From: Streptomyces spongiicola
GTDB taxonomy: Bacteria; Actinomycetota; Actinomycetes; Streptomycetales; Streptomycetaceae
Assembly (NCBI RefSeq): GCF_003122365.1
Contig: NZ_CP029254.1
Span: 6,202,001-6,266,000 of the forward strand
Length of the DNA: 64,000 nucleotides
Reading direction: 5' to 3'
Shown piece after piece: positions 46,586-54,762 of the stretch. Within the stretch, counting starts at the first letter, position 1. Each line of letters begins with the position of its first letter. Made by a program: the position numbers and the translations under genes. Under the pieces are notes generated by a model. The model was given only the letters and a program-made list of their open reading frames with translations. It ran no database searches and was not told where the DNA came from.

Positions 46586-47425
46586 TCAGTGCGCGGGCCG
46601 GGCGCTGCGGGGAAGCCAGTCGAAGGACCGCGCGCTCGGACGGTCGCCGGCCTTGTACTCCAGGCCGACCCAGCCGTCGTAACCGGCCTTCCCCAGCCGG
46701 TCGAGCAGTTCCTCGAGCGGCAGGGAACCGGTGCCCGGCGCGCCGCGCCCGGGGCTGTCCGCGATCTGCACATGGCCGGTCTTCGCCACGTAGGCGTCGA
46801 TCGCGGCGGCGACGTCCTCGCCGTTCATCGACAGGTGGTAGACGTCGAGCAGGAACTTGGCGTTGCCGAGGCCCGTGGCGGCGTTGACCCTGTCCACGAC
46901 CTCGATCGCGGCGGCTGCGCTCACCAGCGGGTACAGCGGCGACTCCGGCTTGTTCAGGGCCTCGACCAGCAGGATCGCGCCCACCCGGTCGGCCGCGCGG
47001 GCCGCCGCCGCCAGGTTCTCCAGGGCGAGTTCGTCCTGGGCGGCAGGGTCCACGCCCTCGGCACGGTTGCCGTAGAGGGCGTTGAGGGCCTTGCAGCCGA
47101 CCGAGGCGGCGAAGTCCGCGGCCACGTCGACGTTGGCGCGGAAGCGCTCCGACTCCTCGCCGGGCAGGGAGAGGGCGCCGCGGTCCGGGCCCGGCAGCCG
47201 CCCGGCGTAGAAGTTCAGGCCCACCAGCCGGGTGCCGGAGTCCTGGAGCGCTTTGCGCAGGGCGTCCAGCTCGCTCCGCCCCGGCGTGGGGGTGTCGGTC
47301 CAGGGCCACCACAGCTCGACCGCGGTGAAGCCCGCCGCGGCGGCGGCCGCCGGGCGCTCCAGCAGCGGGAGTTCCGTGAAGAGGATCGAGAGGTTCACAT
47401 CGAAGCGCTGGTCCGCGTATCCCAT
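46586..47425 (-). CDS. hyi: Hydroxypyruvate isomerase
   Basis: A 279-residue TIM-barrel enzyme of the sugar phosphate isomerase/AP-endonuclease fold. Family blocks: FDVNLSILFTELPLLERPAAAAAAGFTAVELWWPW, LVGLNFYAGRLPGPDRGALSLP, LLVEALNKPESPLY, LLDVYHLSMNGEDV and HVQIADSPGRGAPGTG. It interconverts hydroxypyruvate and tartronate semialdehyde. ATG 47425 follows GGAG; the nearest IclR-type box ends 16 bp upstream, so repressor binding would overlap the 5' leader. First gene of hyi-glxR. Confidence 0.94.
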   Translation of the reverse strand: MGYADQRFDVNLSILFTELPLLERPAAAAAAGFTAVELWWPWTDTPTPGRSELDALRKALQDSGTRLVGLNFYAGRLPGPDRGALSLPGEESERFRANVDVAADFAASVGCKALNALYGNRAEGVDPAAQDELALENLAAAARAADRVGAILLVEALNKPESPLYPLVSAAAAIEVVDRVNAATGLGNAKFLLDVYHLSMNGEDVAAAIDAYVAKTGHVQIADSPGRGAPGTGSLPLEELLDRLGKAGYDGWVGLEYKAGDRPSARSFDWLPRSARPAH

Positions 47426-47440
47426 GAGGGGCTGCGCTCC

Positions 47441-47476
47441 TTCCGTATTGCGGAAACTTCTTTCTGCTTAACGGAA
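47441..47476 (-). promoter_or_regulatory. Paired IclR-type boxes, 21 bp apart, upstream of hyi-glxR
   Basis: TTCCGTATTGCGGAA (47441-47455), a perfect 5-5-5 palindrome apart from its centre, and TTCTGCTTAACGGAA (47462-47476) start 21 bp apart. The second is nearly identical to a box in the allR-allB gap (63198-63212). Confidence 0.85.
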
Positions 47477-48171
47477 GATTGCCTGTCGTGGGGGAGGGCT
47501 GTCAAGACCGGGCCGGGATCCGGACCCAGTCCGGGGCCCGTCCGGAGCCTGCTCTGAGCCCGTCCGGCCGGGATGTGACCGCGGCCCCGCCGTGACCCGG
47601 CCTCGCCCCGCCTCGCACCCACCCCGCCTCGCCCCACCGCGTCGCGTCGCGCCCCACCGCGCACCCACCCCGTCCCCATCGCGATTCGGCCGCGATTCGG
47701 CCCGGGCACGGGCCGGGGCACGGGCCGGGGCACGCGCCGGGGTGCGCGCCGGGGTGCGGGCCGCTCCCCGGCCCGGCGGCGCGGACCCGACGTGGAAAGG
47801 TCGACGACGACGCCCCCACGCACGGCGGGGGCGTCTCGGGAGGGCTCATGGTCCAGGGGTTCATGGCTCATGGCTCAGGGCATGCAGCGGGCTTATGCGC
47901 GCGTACGAAGAAGCACGCGGGCGCATATGGGCGGCGTGTGCGGGCATGCGGAGCGGGGTGGCGCGGGCGGATGCGCACGGAGCGGCCTCCGGACCCCGAG
48001 CGGCCGGGTGGCGTTCCGCTCCCGGGTCGGGGGCAGCAGCTCCGTCCCGGGGGCGTGCGGCTCCCGTCGTCCGGCTCTACGCGGGAGGCGCGCGGTTCCG
48101 TCGCGCACGGGTACCGGATCCTTCGGGTACCTTCCGGCGGGCGGTCGTGCGGGCGGCCTTAACGTGGGGTC
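47477..48171. repeat. Gap with (C)CGCCTCGC(C)CC and GGGGCACG(G/C)GCC repeats
   Basis: No gene is supported. CGTGACCCGGCCTCGCCCCG-type and GCCCCACCGCG-type elements repeat at 47590-47670, then CGGGCCGGGGCACGCGCC-type elements at 47690-47760. AGGGGTTCATGGCTCATGGCTCAGG near 47855 contains a 9-bp duplication. Confidence 0.65.
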
Positions 48172-48558
48172 ATGCGATTGCGAGTGGAGTTCACGACAGA
48201 ACCCTTCGACCTCGACGAGGCCCCGGCCCATGCGCTGGTCGCCCGCGAGGTCATCCAGGCCGCCGACCTGGACGCCGTGGACGTGGGCCCCTTCGGCAAC
48301 ACCGCCGAGGGCGACGCGGAGGCCGTGCTGACCGCGCTCGACTCGCTGCTGCGCCGATCCCTCGGTGCGGGCGCCACCAGGGTGTCGGTGCAGGTCAACG
48401 TGATCGGGGAACCCGGCCCCGGGACGGCCCTCGGCGAAGCCGCGGCGGACGGCGGGGCCGTGGCCGGTGGCGGCGCGGCTGCGTACGGGAGCGAGAACGG
48501 GCACGGGCATGACCGCGGGCGCGGGCATGGGCGCGAGCGCCAGGAGGGGGAGCGGTGA
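48172..48558 (+). CDS. Thiamine-binding (MTH1187/YkoF-type) protein
   Basis: 128 residues. Residues 1-85 form the small ferredoxin-like thiamine-binding domain (LRVEFTTEPFDLDEAPAHALVAREVIQAADL, then VDVGPFGNTAEGDAEAVLTALDSLLRRSLGAGATRVSVQVNV). The remainder is an Ala/Gly tail ending in His/Gly/Arg repeats (GHGHDRGRGHGRER). Its position beside the genes for glyoxylate use, whose key enzyme Gcl needs ThDP, is suggestive. ATG 48172 follows GTGGGG; the stop overlaps the next gene's GTG by 4 bp. Confidence 0.7.
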   Translation: MRLRVEFTTEPFDLDEAPAHALVAREVIQAADLDAVDVGPFGNTAEGDAEAVLTALDSLLRRSLGAGATRVSVQVNVIGEPGPGTALGEAAADGGAVAGGGAAAYGSENGHGHDRGRGHGRERQEGER

Positions 48559-48956
48559 CCCGGCCCGACGAGCATCCCCTGGTCGGCGCCGTGAGACCGC
48601 TCGCGGACGCGATGGGGGCGGAGATCCTCCGCCCCGACCAGGCCCGGTCGGACGACGTCGTACTGTCCTGGGAGGGCGCCGAGGTGCTGGCCGTGCGGCT
48701 GCCGCAACTCTCGGACTCGCTGGGCCACATCCTGGCCGCCATGGAGCGGAGTCACGGCATGCCGCTGGCGTCACTCGACCGCAGGGCGAAGCAGTCGGTC
48801 GTACGGACGCTGGAGGCGCGCGGGGCCTTCTCCGTGCGGCACGGAGTCGAGACCGTGGCCAATGCGCTCGGGGTCAGCCGGTTCACCGTCTACAACTACC
48901 TGAACCGGGAAAGTGAGGCTCGGTCGGCAAAGCCCCAGGTCAAAGACGCGCAGTAG
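48555..48956 (+). CDS. Small HTH_22-type DNA-binding protein
   Basis: 133 residues. The C-terminal ~55 residues (LDRRAKQSVVRTLEARGAFSVRHGVETVANALGVSRFTVYNYLNRE) match the HTH_22 domain of YheO-type regulators. The N-terminal part (PLVGAVRPLADAMGAEILRPDQ, VLAVRLPQLSDSLGHILAAMER) is a short unknown domain in place of the PAS sensor of full-length YheO. GTG 48555 follows GGAGGGGGAGCG and overlaps the thiamine-binding gene, so they are co-translated. It is a candidate second regulator in this region. Its last residues run into a DUF397 fragment in another frame, so its C-terminus may be altered. Confidence 0.72.
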   Translation: MTRPDEHPLVGAVRPLADAMGAEILRPDQARSDDVVLSWEGAEVLAVRLPQLSDSLGHILAAMERSHGMPLASLDRRAKQSVVRTLEARGAFSVRHGVETVANALGVSRFTVYNYLNRESEARSAKPQVKDAQ

Positions 48957-49098
48957 CTGCGTCGAGGTGGCCGACGACGACCCGACGACGGTCTTGGTTC
49001 GGGACACGAAGGACCGCGACGGCAGAACCCTGGCCTTTCCGCGTTCGTCCTGGTCTGCCTTTGTGCAGTTCGCGGCCGAGGGCGGGCTGGGGTGGTGA
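48946..49098 (+). pseudogene. DUF397 domain fragment
   Basis: In the frame overlapping the end of the HTH gene the DNA encodes RSSCVEVADDDPTTVLVRDTKDRDGRTLAFPRSSWSAFVQFAA and stops at 49096-49098. That is the C-terminal two thirds of a DUF397 protein (CVEVA, VRDTK, L-F-SSW-AF). The usual N-terminal W-x-KSSYS part is missing and is replaced by the HTH gene's 3' end. DUF397 genes normally sit behind an XRE regulator, which is absent here. Confidence 0.65.
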
Positions 49099-49401
49099 AG
49101 CCTTTGCTCCACACATGCCCGTCATCGGCCCCGGTCAGAGCTTCCTGAAGATCTCCCGAACGGGAGAGGCGGGGTGAAGCCTCGCTCGCTGATGGACTGC
49201 AGTGATCGATACTTTCTGTAGCGGGACAGGCGCGTCTGGTGCGGTCGACGATGTCGCGGTCGAGCTGCGGTATAGCCCCGCTGCGGCATGCGGCAGCAAG
49301 ACTTCCCGTTGCCGTTGCCGTTGCCGTTGCCGTTCACCGTTCACAGCGGAGCGCCCGCCCCTGTGTCGTTCCTGACCGGGGTGGGCGCTCCGTTTCGCAG
49401 G
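49099..49401. other. Less GC-biased gap with a 6-bp repeat
   Basis: No gene is supported. TTGCCG repeats five times at about 49311-49336. The stretch 49180-49240 is more AT-rich than its surroundings and may be a remnant of a lost gene, but I cannot name it. Confidence 0.5.
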
Positions 49402-49692
49402 TCACATGGCCTCCTTCTCCTTCGTGGACGACTGCGCCTTGCGGATGTCGTGGACGCCGGCGACGAGGGTGCCGTCCTGCTGCTCGTAGTGGGAGAGGGC
49501 GAGGCCGAGGCCGAAGAACGTGGGTGCCCATTCGCCGACGAAGATGCCCCAACGGTCCGCGCGGTCGAGGCCCGCGCCCGGCTCGACCTTGTGTGATGCG
49601 GTCCAGGCCAGGATGGACAGGCCGATGGACACGAACGCCGCGGTGTAGGCGTGCTCGCTGCGCATGCCCTTCTCGTGCAACATCTGGATCAT
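49402..49692 (-). CDS. Small membrane protein, unknown
   Basis: 96 residues from ATG 49692, chosen because GGGAG lies 7-11 bases upstream. Two hydrophobic segments (about 15-32 AYTAAFVSIGLSILAWTAS, and 50-68 GIFVGEWAPTFFGLGLALS) separate by a charged loop. The C-terminus is polar (VHDIRKAQSSTKEKEAM). No family is recognised. Confidence 0.65.
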   Translation of the reverse strand: MIQMLHEKGMRSEHAYTAAFVSIGLSILAWTASHKVEPGAGLDRADRWGIFVGEWAPTFFGLGLALSHYEQQDGTLVAGVHDIRKAQSSTKEKEAM

Positions 49693-49891
49693 CGTGTTCT
49701 CCCTGGTTTCTGATGCCTGGGCTTCCCTCAGGTTCACCCGCCCGGCGGAGCGGCGCATCCGGAATGGAGGGCCCGTGCCGCCCTCGGCGTGGCCGGCCGG
49801 GTCAGGGCCGTCCGCTCCCCGCCGTCCGCTCCCCGCCGTCCGCTCCCCGCCGTCCGCATACCGGGACGGCGGCCCTTCCGCCCACGAATAT

Positions 49892-49906
49892 TCAACAAAC
49901 TGTTGA
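49892..49906. promoter_or_regulatory. TCAACA-N3-TGTTGA operator upstream of the uricase operon
   Basis: TCAACAAACTGTTGA is a perfect palindrome arm pair (TCAACA/TGTTGA, spacer AAC) 74 bp ahead of the first gene, uraD. It equals the reverse complement of the catalase operator at 45254-45268. Confidence 0.82.
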
Positions 49907-49980
49907 CGTGTTGTCGTGGGAAGGCGTTAGCTATCCGCAGCCCGCCCGACGCACCACGCAGAACAGCCGCGGAGGATCCC

Positions 49981-50493
49981 GTGTCTTCGACTTCCGTACC
50001 GGGCCTCACCCGGTTCAACACCTCGTCGGACGGCGAGGCCCGGTACGTGCTGCACGAGGTGTGCGCCAGCACGGCATGGGGAAGCGCACTGCTGGCCCGG
50101 CGCCCCTACGCCACCGTCGAGGCCCTCCTCGCCGCCTGCGACTCCGCCATGGCGGAGCTGACCGCCGAGGACCTGGCCGAAGCGCTGGCGGGGCACCCGC
50201 CGATCGGCCGGCCGAGGCCCGGGGACCCGGTCTCCTCCCGCGAGCAGAGCGGGATGGCCGGTGCCTCCGAGGGGCTCAGGGCCGAGATGCTCGAACTCAA
50301 CCTGGCCTACCAGGAGAAGTTCGGCCATGTGTTCCTGATCTGTGCCACCGGCCGCACCGGTGAGCAGATGAGGGACGCCGTCCGGGAGCGGGTCGACCAC
50401 TCGCCCGAGCAGGAGCGGGAGACCGTCCGCGCCGAACTGGGGAAGATCAACCGGATCCGGCTGACCCGTCTCCTGGAGGAGGAGAGCGCATGA
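49981..50493 (+). CDS. uraD: OHCU decarboxylase
   Basis: A 170-residue alpha-helical enzyme that decarboxylates 2-oxo-4-hydroxy-4-carboxy-5-ureidoimidazoline to S-allantoin, the last uricolytic step. Family marks: GHPPIG with the catalytic His (about residue 67), SREQSGM, and LNLAYQEKFGHVFLICATGRTGEQM. The GTG at 49981 follows GGAGG at 49971-49975. First gene of uraD-uraH-uricase; its stop overlaps uraH (ATGA). Confidence 0.93.
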   Translation: MSSTSVPGLTRFNTSSDGEARYVLHEVCASTAWGSALLARRPYATVEALLAACDSAMAELTAEDLAEALAGHPPIGRPRPGDPVSSREQSGMAGASEGLRAEMLELNLAYQEKFGHVFLICATGRTGEQMRDAVRERVDHSPEQERETVRAELGKINRIRLTRLLEEESA

Positions 50494-50879
50494 GCACCGA
50501 GACCACGGCGTCCGTGTCCACCCACATCCTGGACACCAGCGCCGGCCGCCCCGCCGAGGGCGTCGCCGTGTCCCTTTCGGCCCGCGAGGGCTCCGGGGGC
50601 GGGTGGACGGCACTCGGCGGATCCGAGACCGACGCGGACGGCCGGTGCAGGGACCTGCCGGCGCTGCCGGAGGGCACCACCCAGGTACGGCTCGACTTCG
50701 AGACCGGGCCGTACTTCGCGAAGAAGCAAGCCGAGGCCCAGCAGGACGCCCCCGCGAAACGGGACAGCGGTGCGTTCTTCCCGGAGGTGGCGATCACGTT
50801 CGCCGTCGTGCCGGGCGAGCACTTCCACGTACCGCTGCTGCTCAACCCGTTCGGCTACTCCGTTTACCGAGGGAGCTAG
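50490..50879 (+). CDS. uraH: 5-hydroxyisourate hydrolase
   Basis: A 129-residue transthyretin-related enzyme that hydrolyses the uricase product 5-hydroxyisourate. It has the N-terminal THILDTSAGRPAEGV block with the catalytic His12 and ends in the diagnostic tetrapeptide YRGS. The insert KKQAEAQQDAPAKRDSG around residue 80 is somewhat longer than in enteric enzymes. It overlaps uraD by 4 bp and ends 6 bp before uricase. Confidence 0.95.
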   Translation: MSTETTASVSTHILDTSAGRPAEGVAVSLSAREGSGGGWTALGGSETDADGRCRDLPALPEGTTQVRLDFETGPYFAKKQAEAQQDAPAKRDSGAFFPEVAITFAVVPGEHFHVPLLLNPFGYSVYRGS

Positions 50880-50885
50880 CAGACA

Positions 50886-51833
50886 ATGACAGCCACATCC
50901 CGACCCGGCCGCCCCGTACTCCTGGGACAGAACCAGTACGGCAAGGCCGAGAACCGCGTCGTGAGGATCACGCGGGACGGCGACACCCACCGCATCAAGG
51001 ACCTCAACGTCTCGGTCGCGCTCTCCGGCGACATGGACGACGTCCACTACTCCGGTTCGAACGCCAACGTCCTCCCGACCGACACCACCAAGAACACGGT
51101 GTACGCGTTCGCCAAGGAGTACGGGATCGAGTCCGCCGAGCAGTTCGGCATCCACCTCGCCCGCCACTTCGTGACCTCGCAGGAGCCGATCCACCGCGCG
51201 CGCATCCGCATCGAGGAGTACGCCTGGGAGCGCATCGCCGCCTCCGACGCCAACTCCAGGTTCATCGGCGCCGACGAGGTCAGGCACTCCTTCGTCCGCA
51301 AGGGCCAGGAGACCCGCCTCACCCAGATCACCTACGACGGGGAGTCGTGGGAAGTCGTCTCCGGCCTGAAGGACCTGGTCGTGATGAACTCGACCAACTC
51401 CGAGTTCTGGGGCTACGTCAAGGACCGGTACACCACCCTGCGGGAGGCGTACGACCGCATCCTGGCCACGGAGGTCTCCGGCCGCTGGCGGTTCAACTGG
51501 ACCGGCGACGAGCAGAAGGCGCCGAACTGGGAGAAGTCCTACGAGCAGGCCAGAAAGCACATGCTCCAGGCCTTCGCCGAGACCTACTCCCTCTCGTTGC
51601 AGCAGACGCTCTACCAGATGGGTGCGCGGATCATCAACCACCGCGCCGAGATCGACGAGGTGCGCTTCTCCCTGCCCAACAAGCACCACTTCCTCGTCGA
51701 CCTCGAGCCCTTCGGGCTCAAGAACGACAACGAGGTCTACTTCGCCGCCGACCGGCCGTACGGCCTCATCGAGGCGACTGTCCTGAGGGACGGTGCCGAG
51801 GCGCGGATCCCGGCCGACCTGACCAACCTCTGA
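50886..51833 (+). CDS. uox: Uricase (factor-independent urate hydroxylase)
   Basis: A 315-residue T-fold urate oxidase producing 5-hydroxyisourate and H2O2 from urate and O2. Recognisable blocks: NQYGKAENRVVRITRDGDTHRIKDLNVSVALSGD, LPTDTTKNTVYAFAKEYG with the catalytic Thr/Lys region, FNWTGDEQKAPNWEKSYEQ, and LPNKHHFLVDLEPFG with the His. ATG 50886 is 6 bp after uraH. The ending LTNL runs into a tandem repeat that begins in the last codons. The H2O2 produced may explain the operator shared with catalase. Confidence 0.96.
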   Translation: MTATSRPGRPVLLGQNQYGKAENRVVRITRDGDTHRIKDLNVSVALSGDMDDVHYSGSNANVLPTDTTKNTVYAFAKEYGIESAEQFGIHLARHFVTSQEPIHRARIRIEEYAWERIAASDANSRFIGADEVRHSFVRKGQETRLTQITYDGESWEVVSGLKDLVVMNSTNSEFWGYVKDRYTTLREAYDRILATEVSGRWRFNWTGDEQKAPNWEKSYEQARKHMLQAFAETYSLSLQQTLYQMGARIINHRAEIDEVRFSLPNKHHFLVDLEPFGLKNDNEVYFAADRPYGLIEATVLRDGAEARIPADLTNL

Positions 51834-51945
51834 CCAGCCTCTGTCCAGCCTCTGGGCCAATCTCTGTCCAGTCTCTGGCCAACCTCCGATCAGCTCTCGA
51901 TTGACTTCTGATCGACTGCTGATCGACCTCTGACCGTCCTCGGGG
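51820..51945. repeat. 12-bp CTCTGACCAGC-type array starting in the uricase stop
   Basis: ACCAACCTCTG(ACC), AGCCTCTGTCC, AGCCTCTGGGCC, AATCTCTGTCC, AGTCTCTGGCC units run on from the last uricase codons, decaying into GATCGAC-type copies by 51945. At 51970-52020 CCGGCCCCCACCCCGGG is duplicated. 51834-52262 has no other gene. Confidence 0.85.
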
Positions 51946-52262
51946 CGACACCCGGCCGCCCACCCGGCCGCGGTGGCCGCCGGCCCCCACCCCGGGCCGC
52001 CGGCCCCCACCCCGGGCAGCCGGCCGCCGCAGGGACCGCCGGCAGCCCGGTCCGGACTTGGCGCAGGACGCACGGGGCCACGGGGGGCACAAGGCAGACA
52101 GGTGGTTTCCTTGACACGTGCACATGCGGCGGACACGCCCGCGGCGGTCCCGCCCACCCCGTCCGTCCACCTTCTCGGCACCCACGGCCCCCGGGCCGTG
52201 GCACTCAAATCCTCCAGGGTCATGCCGTGCCCGTACCGCCACTGAGAGACGAAGGACGCACC

Positions 52263-53681
52263 ATGGCAGCATCGGCAGCATCGGCAGCATCGGCAGCATC
52301 GGCAGCAGCCCCGCGCACCGTCATCGAGAACTGCGCGATCGCGACCGTGGACGCCGGCGACACCGAGTACGCCTCCGGGCACATCGTCGTCGCCGGCAAC
52401 CGCATCGAGTCGGTCGGCCCCGGCAAGGCGCCCGGGAACCTGGAGAACGTGGTCCGTCGCGTCGACGCCTCCGGCCACCTCGCCACCCCCGGCCTGGTCA
52501 ACACGCACCACCACTTCTACCAGTGGATCACCCGCGGCCTCGCCACGGACCACAATCTGTTCGACTGGCTGGTCGCGCTCTACCCGACCTGGGCCCGCAT
52601 CGACGAGCAGATGGCGTACTCCGCGGCGCAGGGCTCCCTGGCGATGATGGCGCGCGGCGGAGTCACCACTGCGATGGACCACCACTACGTCTTCCCGAAG
52701 GGCTCCGGCGACCTCTCCGGCGCCATCATCCGGGCCGCGTCCGAGATGGGCGTCCGATTCACCCTGGCCCGCGGCTCGATGGACCGCAGCGAGAAGGACG
52801 GCGGCCTGCCGCCGGACTTCGCCGTCGAGACCCTCGAAGGCGCGCTGGCCGCCACCGAGGAGACCATCGACAAGCATCACGACGCCTCCTTCGACGCGAT
52901 GACGCAGATCGCCGTCGCGCCCTGCTCCCCCTTCTCGGTCTCCACCGAACTGCTCAGGCAGGGCGCCGAACTGGCCCGCCGCCGGGGCGTGCGCCTCCAC
53001 ACCCACGGCAGCGAGACCGTCGAGGAGGAGAAGTTCTGCCATGAACTCTTCGGCATGGGCCCCACCCGGTACTTCGAGTCCACCGGCTGGCTCGGCGAAG
53101 ACGTCTGGATGGCGCACTGCGTCCATATGAACGACTCCGACATCGAGGCGTTCGCACGGACGAAGACCGGTGTCGCCCACTGCCCCTCGTCCAACGCCCG
53201 CCTCGCCGCCGGGATCGCCCGCGTTCCCGACATGCTGAGCGCCGGTGTCCCGGTCGGCCTCGGCGTCGACGGCACGGCCTCCAACGAGTCCGGTGAACTG
53301 CACACCGAACTGCGCAACGCACTGCTGGTCAACCGCCTCAACCCGGCGCACCGGGAAGCCGCGCTGACCGCGCGCCAGGCGCTGCGGCTGGGTACCTACG
53401 GCGGCGCCCGGGTGCTCGGCCGCGCCTCGCAGATCGGCTCCCTGGAGCCGGGCAAGCTCGCCGACCTGGTGCTCTGGAAGCTGGACACCCTCGCCCACGC
53501 ATCCATCGCCGACCCGGTGGCCGCCCTCGTCCTCGGTGCGGCGGCCCCGGTCACGCTCTCCCTCGTGGGCGGTGAGCCGGTCGTCGAGGACGGACGGCTC
53601 CTCAAGGCCGACGAGGACGCCATCGCCCGCTCCACGCGGAGCGAGGCCCAGCGCCTCGCGCGGATCGCCGCGCAGGCCTGA
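52263..53681 (+). CDS. Amidohydrolase, probable 8-oxoguanine deaminase
   Basis: 472 residues from ATG 52263, fixed by GAAGGA upstream. The N-terminus is an Ala-Ser-Ala repeat encoded by five GCATCGGCA units. The amidohydrolase metal centre is seen as GLVNTHHHFYQWITRG (about 72-87), HTHGSE (about 250), the HCVHM His (about 283) and the VDGTASNESGE Asp (about 331). This subgroup resembles bacterial 8-oxoguanine/isoxanthopterin deaminases of the AtzB/TrzN-like family. In context it would feed purine bases toward urate. Guanine deaminase is an alternative. Confidence 0.82.
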   Translation: MAASAASAASAASAAAPRTVIENCAIATVDAGDTEYASGHIVVAGNRIESVGPGKAPGNLENVVRRVDASGHLATPGLVNTHHHFYQWITRGLATDHNLFDWLVALYPTWARIDEQMAYSAAQGSLAMMARGGVTTAMDHHYVFPKGSGDLSGAIIRAASEMGVRFTLARGSMDRSEKDGGLPPDFAVETLEGALAATEETIDKHHDASFDAMTQIAVAPCSPFSVSTELLRQGAELARRRGVRLHTHGSETVEEEKFCHELFGMGPTRYFESTGWLGEDVWMAHCVHMNDSDIEAFARTKTGVAHCPSSNARLAAGIARVPDMLSAGVPVGLGVDGTASNESGELHTELRNALLVNRLNPAHREAALTARQALRLGTYGGARVLGRASQIGSLEPGKLADLVLWKLDTLAHASIADPVAALVLGAAAPVTLSLVGGEPVVEDGRLLKADEDAIARSTRSEAQRLARIAAQA

Positions 53682-53997
53682 CACCCCGGTAGTCCGGTCG
53701 AGGGGGACGGCCCTCGGCCGGCGGCCGTGGACCCGAGCGGGGTCCACGGCAGCCGCCACCGGGAGGTGCGCGCCGACACGTCGCGCGCCTCCCGGGGCGG
53801 TGACCCTCCCCCGCGCCGGCGACCCCACGGCTTCTCTCGGGGCACGCATCTCAGCAGAACGTACGACATCCGCACTGCGTACGAGATCCGCACTGCGTAC
53901 AACGCCCGCACCACGCGCAGCATCCGCACCACGCACCACTTCCGACTCCCTGACACCCACGTCGGAGCCGACGTGTGAACCGACCGGAGGAGTCGCC
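53682..53997. repeat. Gap with ATCCGCACTGCGTACGA repeats
   Basis: Between 53860 and 53945 ATCCGCACTGCGTACGAG and shorter ATCCGCACCACGC variants recur about five times. The end of the gap has a good SD (GGAGGAG at 53985-53991) for the permease remnant. No other gene is seen. Confidence 0.7.
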
Positions 53998-54228
53998 GTG
54001 GCAGCCAAGCCGAGGTTCCGCAATGACGCAGGCGCAAACGCAGGCGCAGACGCCGCGCCCGACGACCCGCGGCACCCATCCCCCGGCGACCGGGCGCATC
54101 CGGGGGGGCGGAGACCGCGGGCACCCGGTCGACGAGACCCCGCCGCCCTTCAGGACGTTCACCAGCGGCCTCCAGCACGTCACCGCCATGTACGCCGGGG
54201 TCGTCGCCCCGCGCATGATCGTCGGGTG
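53998..54228 (+). pseudogene. Truncated NCS2-family purine (urate/xanthine) permease
   Basis: A GTG at 53998 has an ideal SD, but its frame gives only VAAKPRFRND before a repeat-like GACGCAGGCGCAAACGCAGG tract. In another frame the DNA encodes GHPVDETPPPFRTFTSGLQHVTAMYAGVVAPRMIVG, the unmistakable N-terminus of NCS2 nucleobase symporters, up to 54226. The remaining ~400 residues are missing, so there is a likely frameshift plus truncation. It sits directly downstream of uricase and the deaminase, where a urate/xanthine importer is expected. Confidence 0.78.
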
Positions 54229-54362
54229 TGCACGGCAGTTGTGGCGAAGCGGGGCGGAGTCACACGCCCCTGCACCCGCATAGTGGTACTGGACGGAGGA
54301 GATCACCCAGCAGCCAGTTGGGCTCTACCTCCAAGCCCGGCCCTGAAGCTTCAGGGCCGGGT
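54229..54362 (+). mobile_element. IS200/IS605-like right-end remnant (hairpin, possible tnpB guide RNA end)
   Basis: The sequence after the broken permease ends in a perfect 26-bp palindrome at 54336-54361 (arms CCCGGCCCTGAA/TTCAGGGCCGGG around GC), preceded by CCTCCAAG and followed by TAGTTGAC. AAGCCC-GGCC...GGCC-GGG-TAGTTGAC-like ends resemble those of IS605-family tnpB elements. No tnpA or recognisable tnpB remains. A plain intrinsic terminator is the alternative. Confidence 0.45.
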
Positions 54363-54762
54363 AGTTGACCCACCCGGGCACCGGGACGCGATCCGCCCGG
54401 ACGGCACCGGGCGGGCCGGGGCGGGATCCGGCCCCGGCTCCGGTGCCTGTGCCGGTGCACTGAGGCACCCGGCCATGCCCCGAGGGGCGGCGACCCCGGC
54501 ACGGCGGATGGCCGACGCACGACCGCCGGCCGCGCGTCCTGCCGCCGCCGCACGACCGCCGGCCGCGCATCGTGTCTCCGCCGGACGGGGGACGAGCCCC
54601 GTCGGCCGGGCGTCCTGCCTCCGTCGAACGGGGGACGAGCCCCGCCGGCTGTGCGGCGCCGGCCCGCTCCGCCCCTCGGCCCACCGGTGGTCCATCACCC
54701 GATCGGGCGAGTGGCCGCTCGAACGGGCCCGCTGCTCCGGTGAACACCCATACGCTCCCCAG
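54363..54762. repeat. Gap with duplicated GACGGGGGACGAGCCCCG blocks
   Basis: CGCACGACCGCCGGCCGCGC occurs at about 54518 and 54550, and CGGACGGGGGACGAGCCCCG / CGAACGGGGGACGAGCCCCG at about 54581 and 54626. No gene is supported. A TACGCT -10-like hexamer at 54751-54756 precedes the next gene's GTG by only a few bases. Confidence 0.65.

Noticed and set aside
50307..54023. 1238-residue minus-strand open frame
   Set aside because: It is antisense to the well-supported uraD-uraH-uricase-deaminase genes and has no recognisable domain; long antisense frames are expected at this GC content.
53536..54762. Extension of the large hypothetical protein upstream to 53536
   Set aside because: The upstream frame overlaps the deaminase 3' end, the permease remnant and repeats; the conserved-looking chain begins at GTG 54763.
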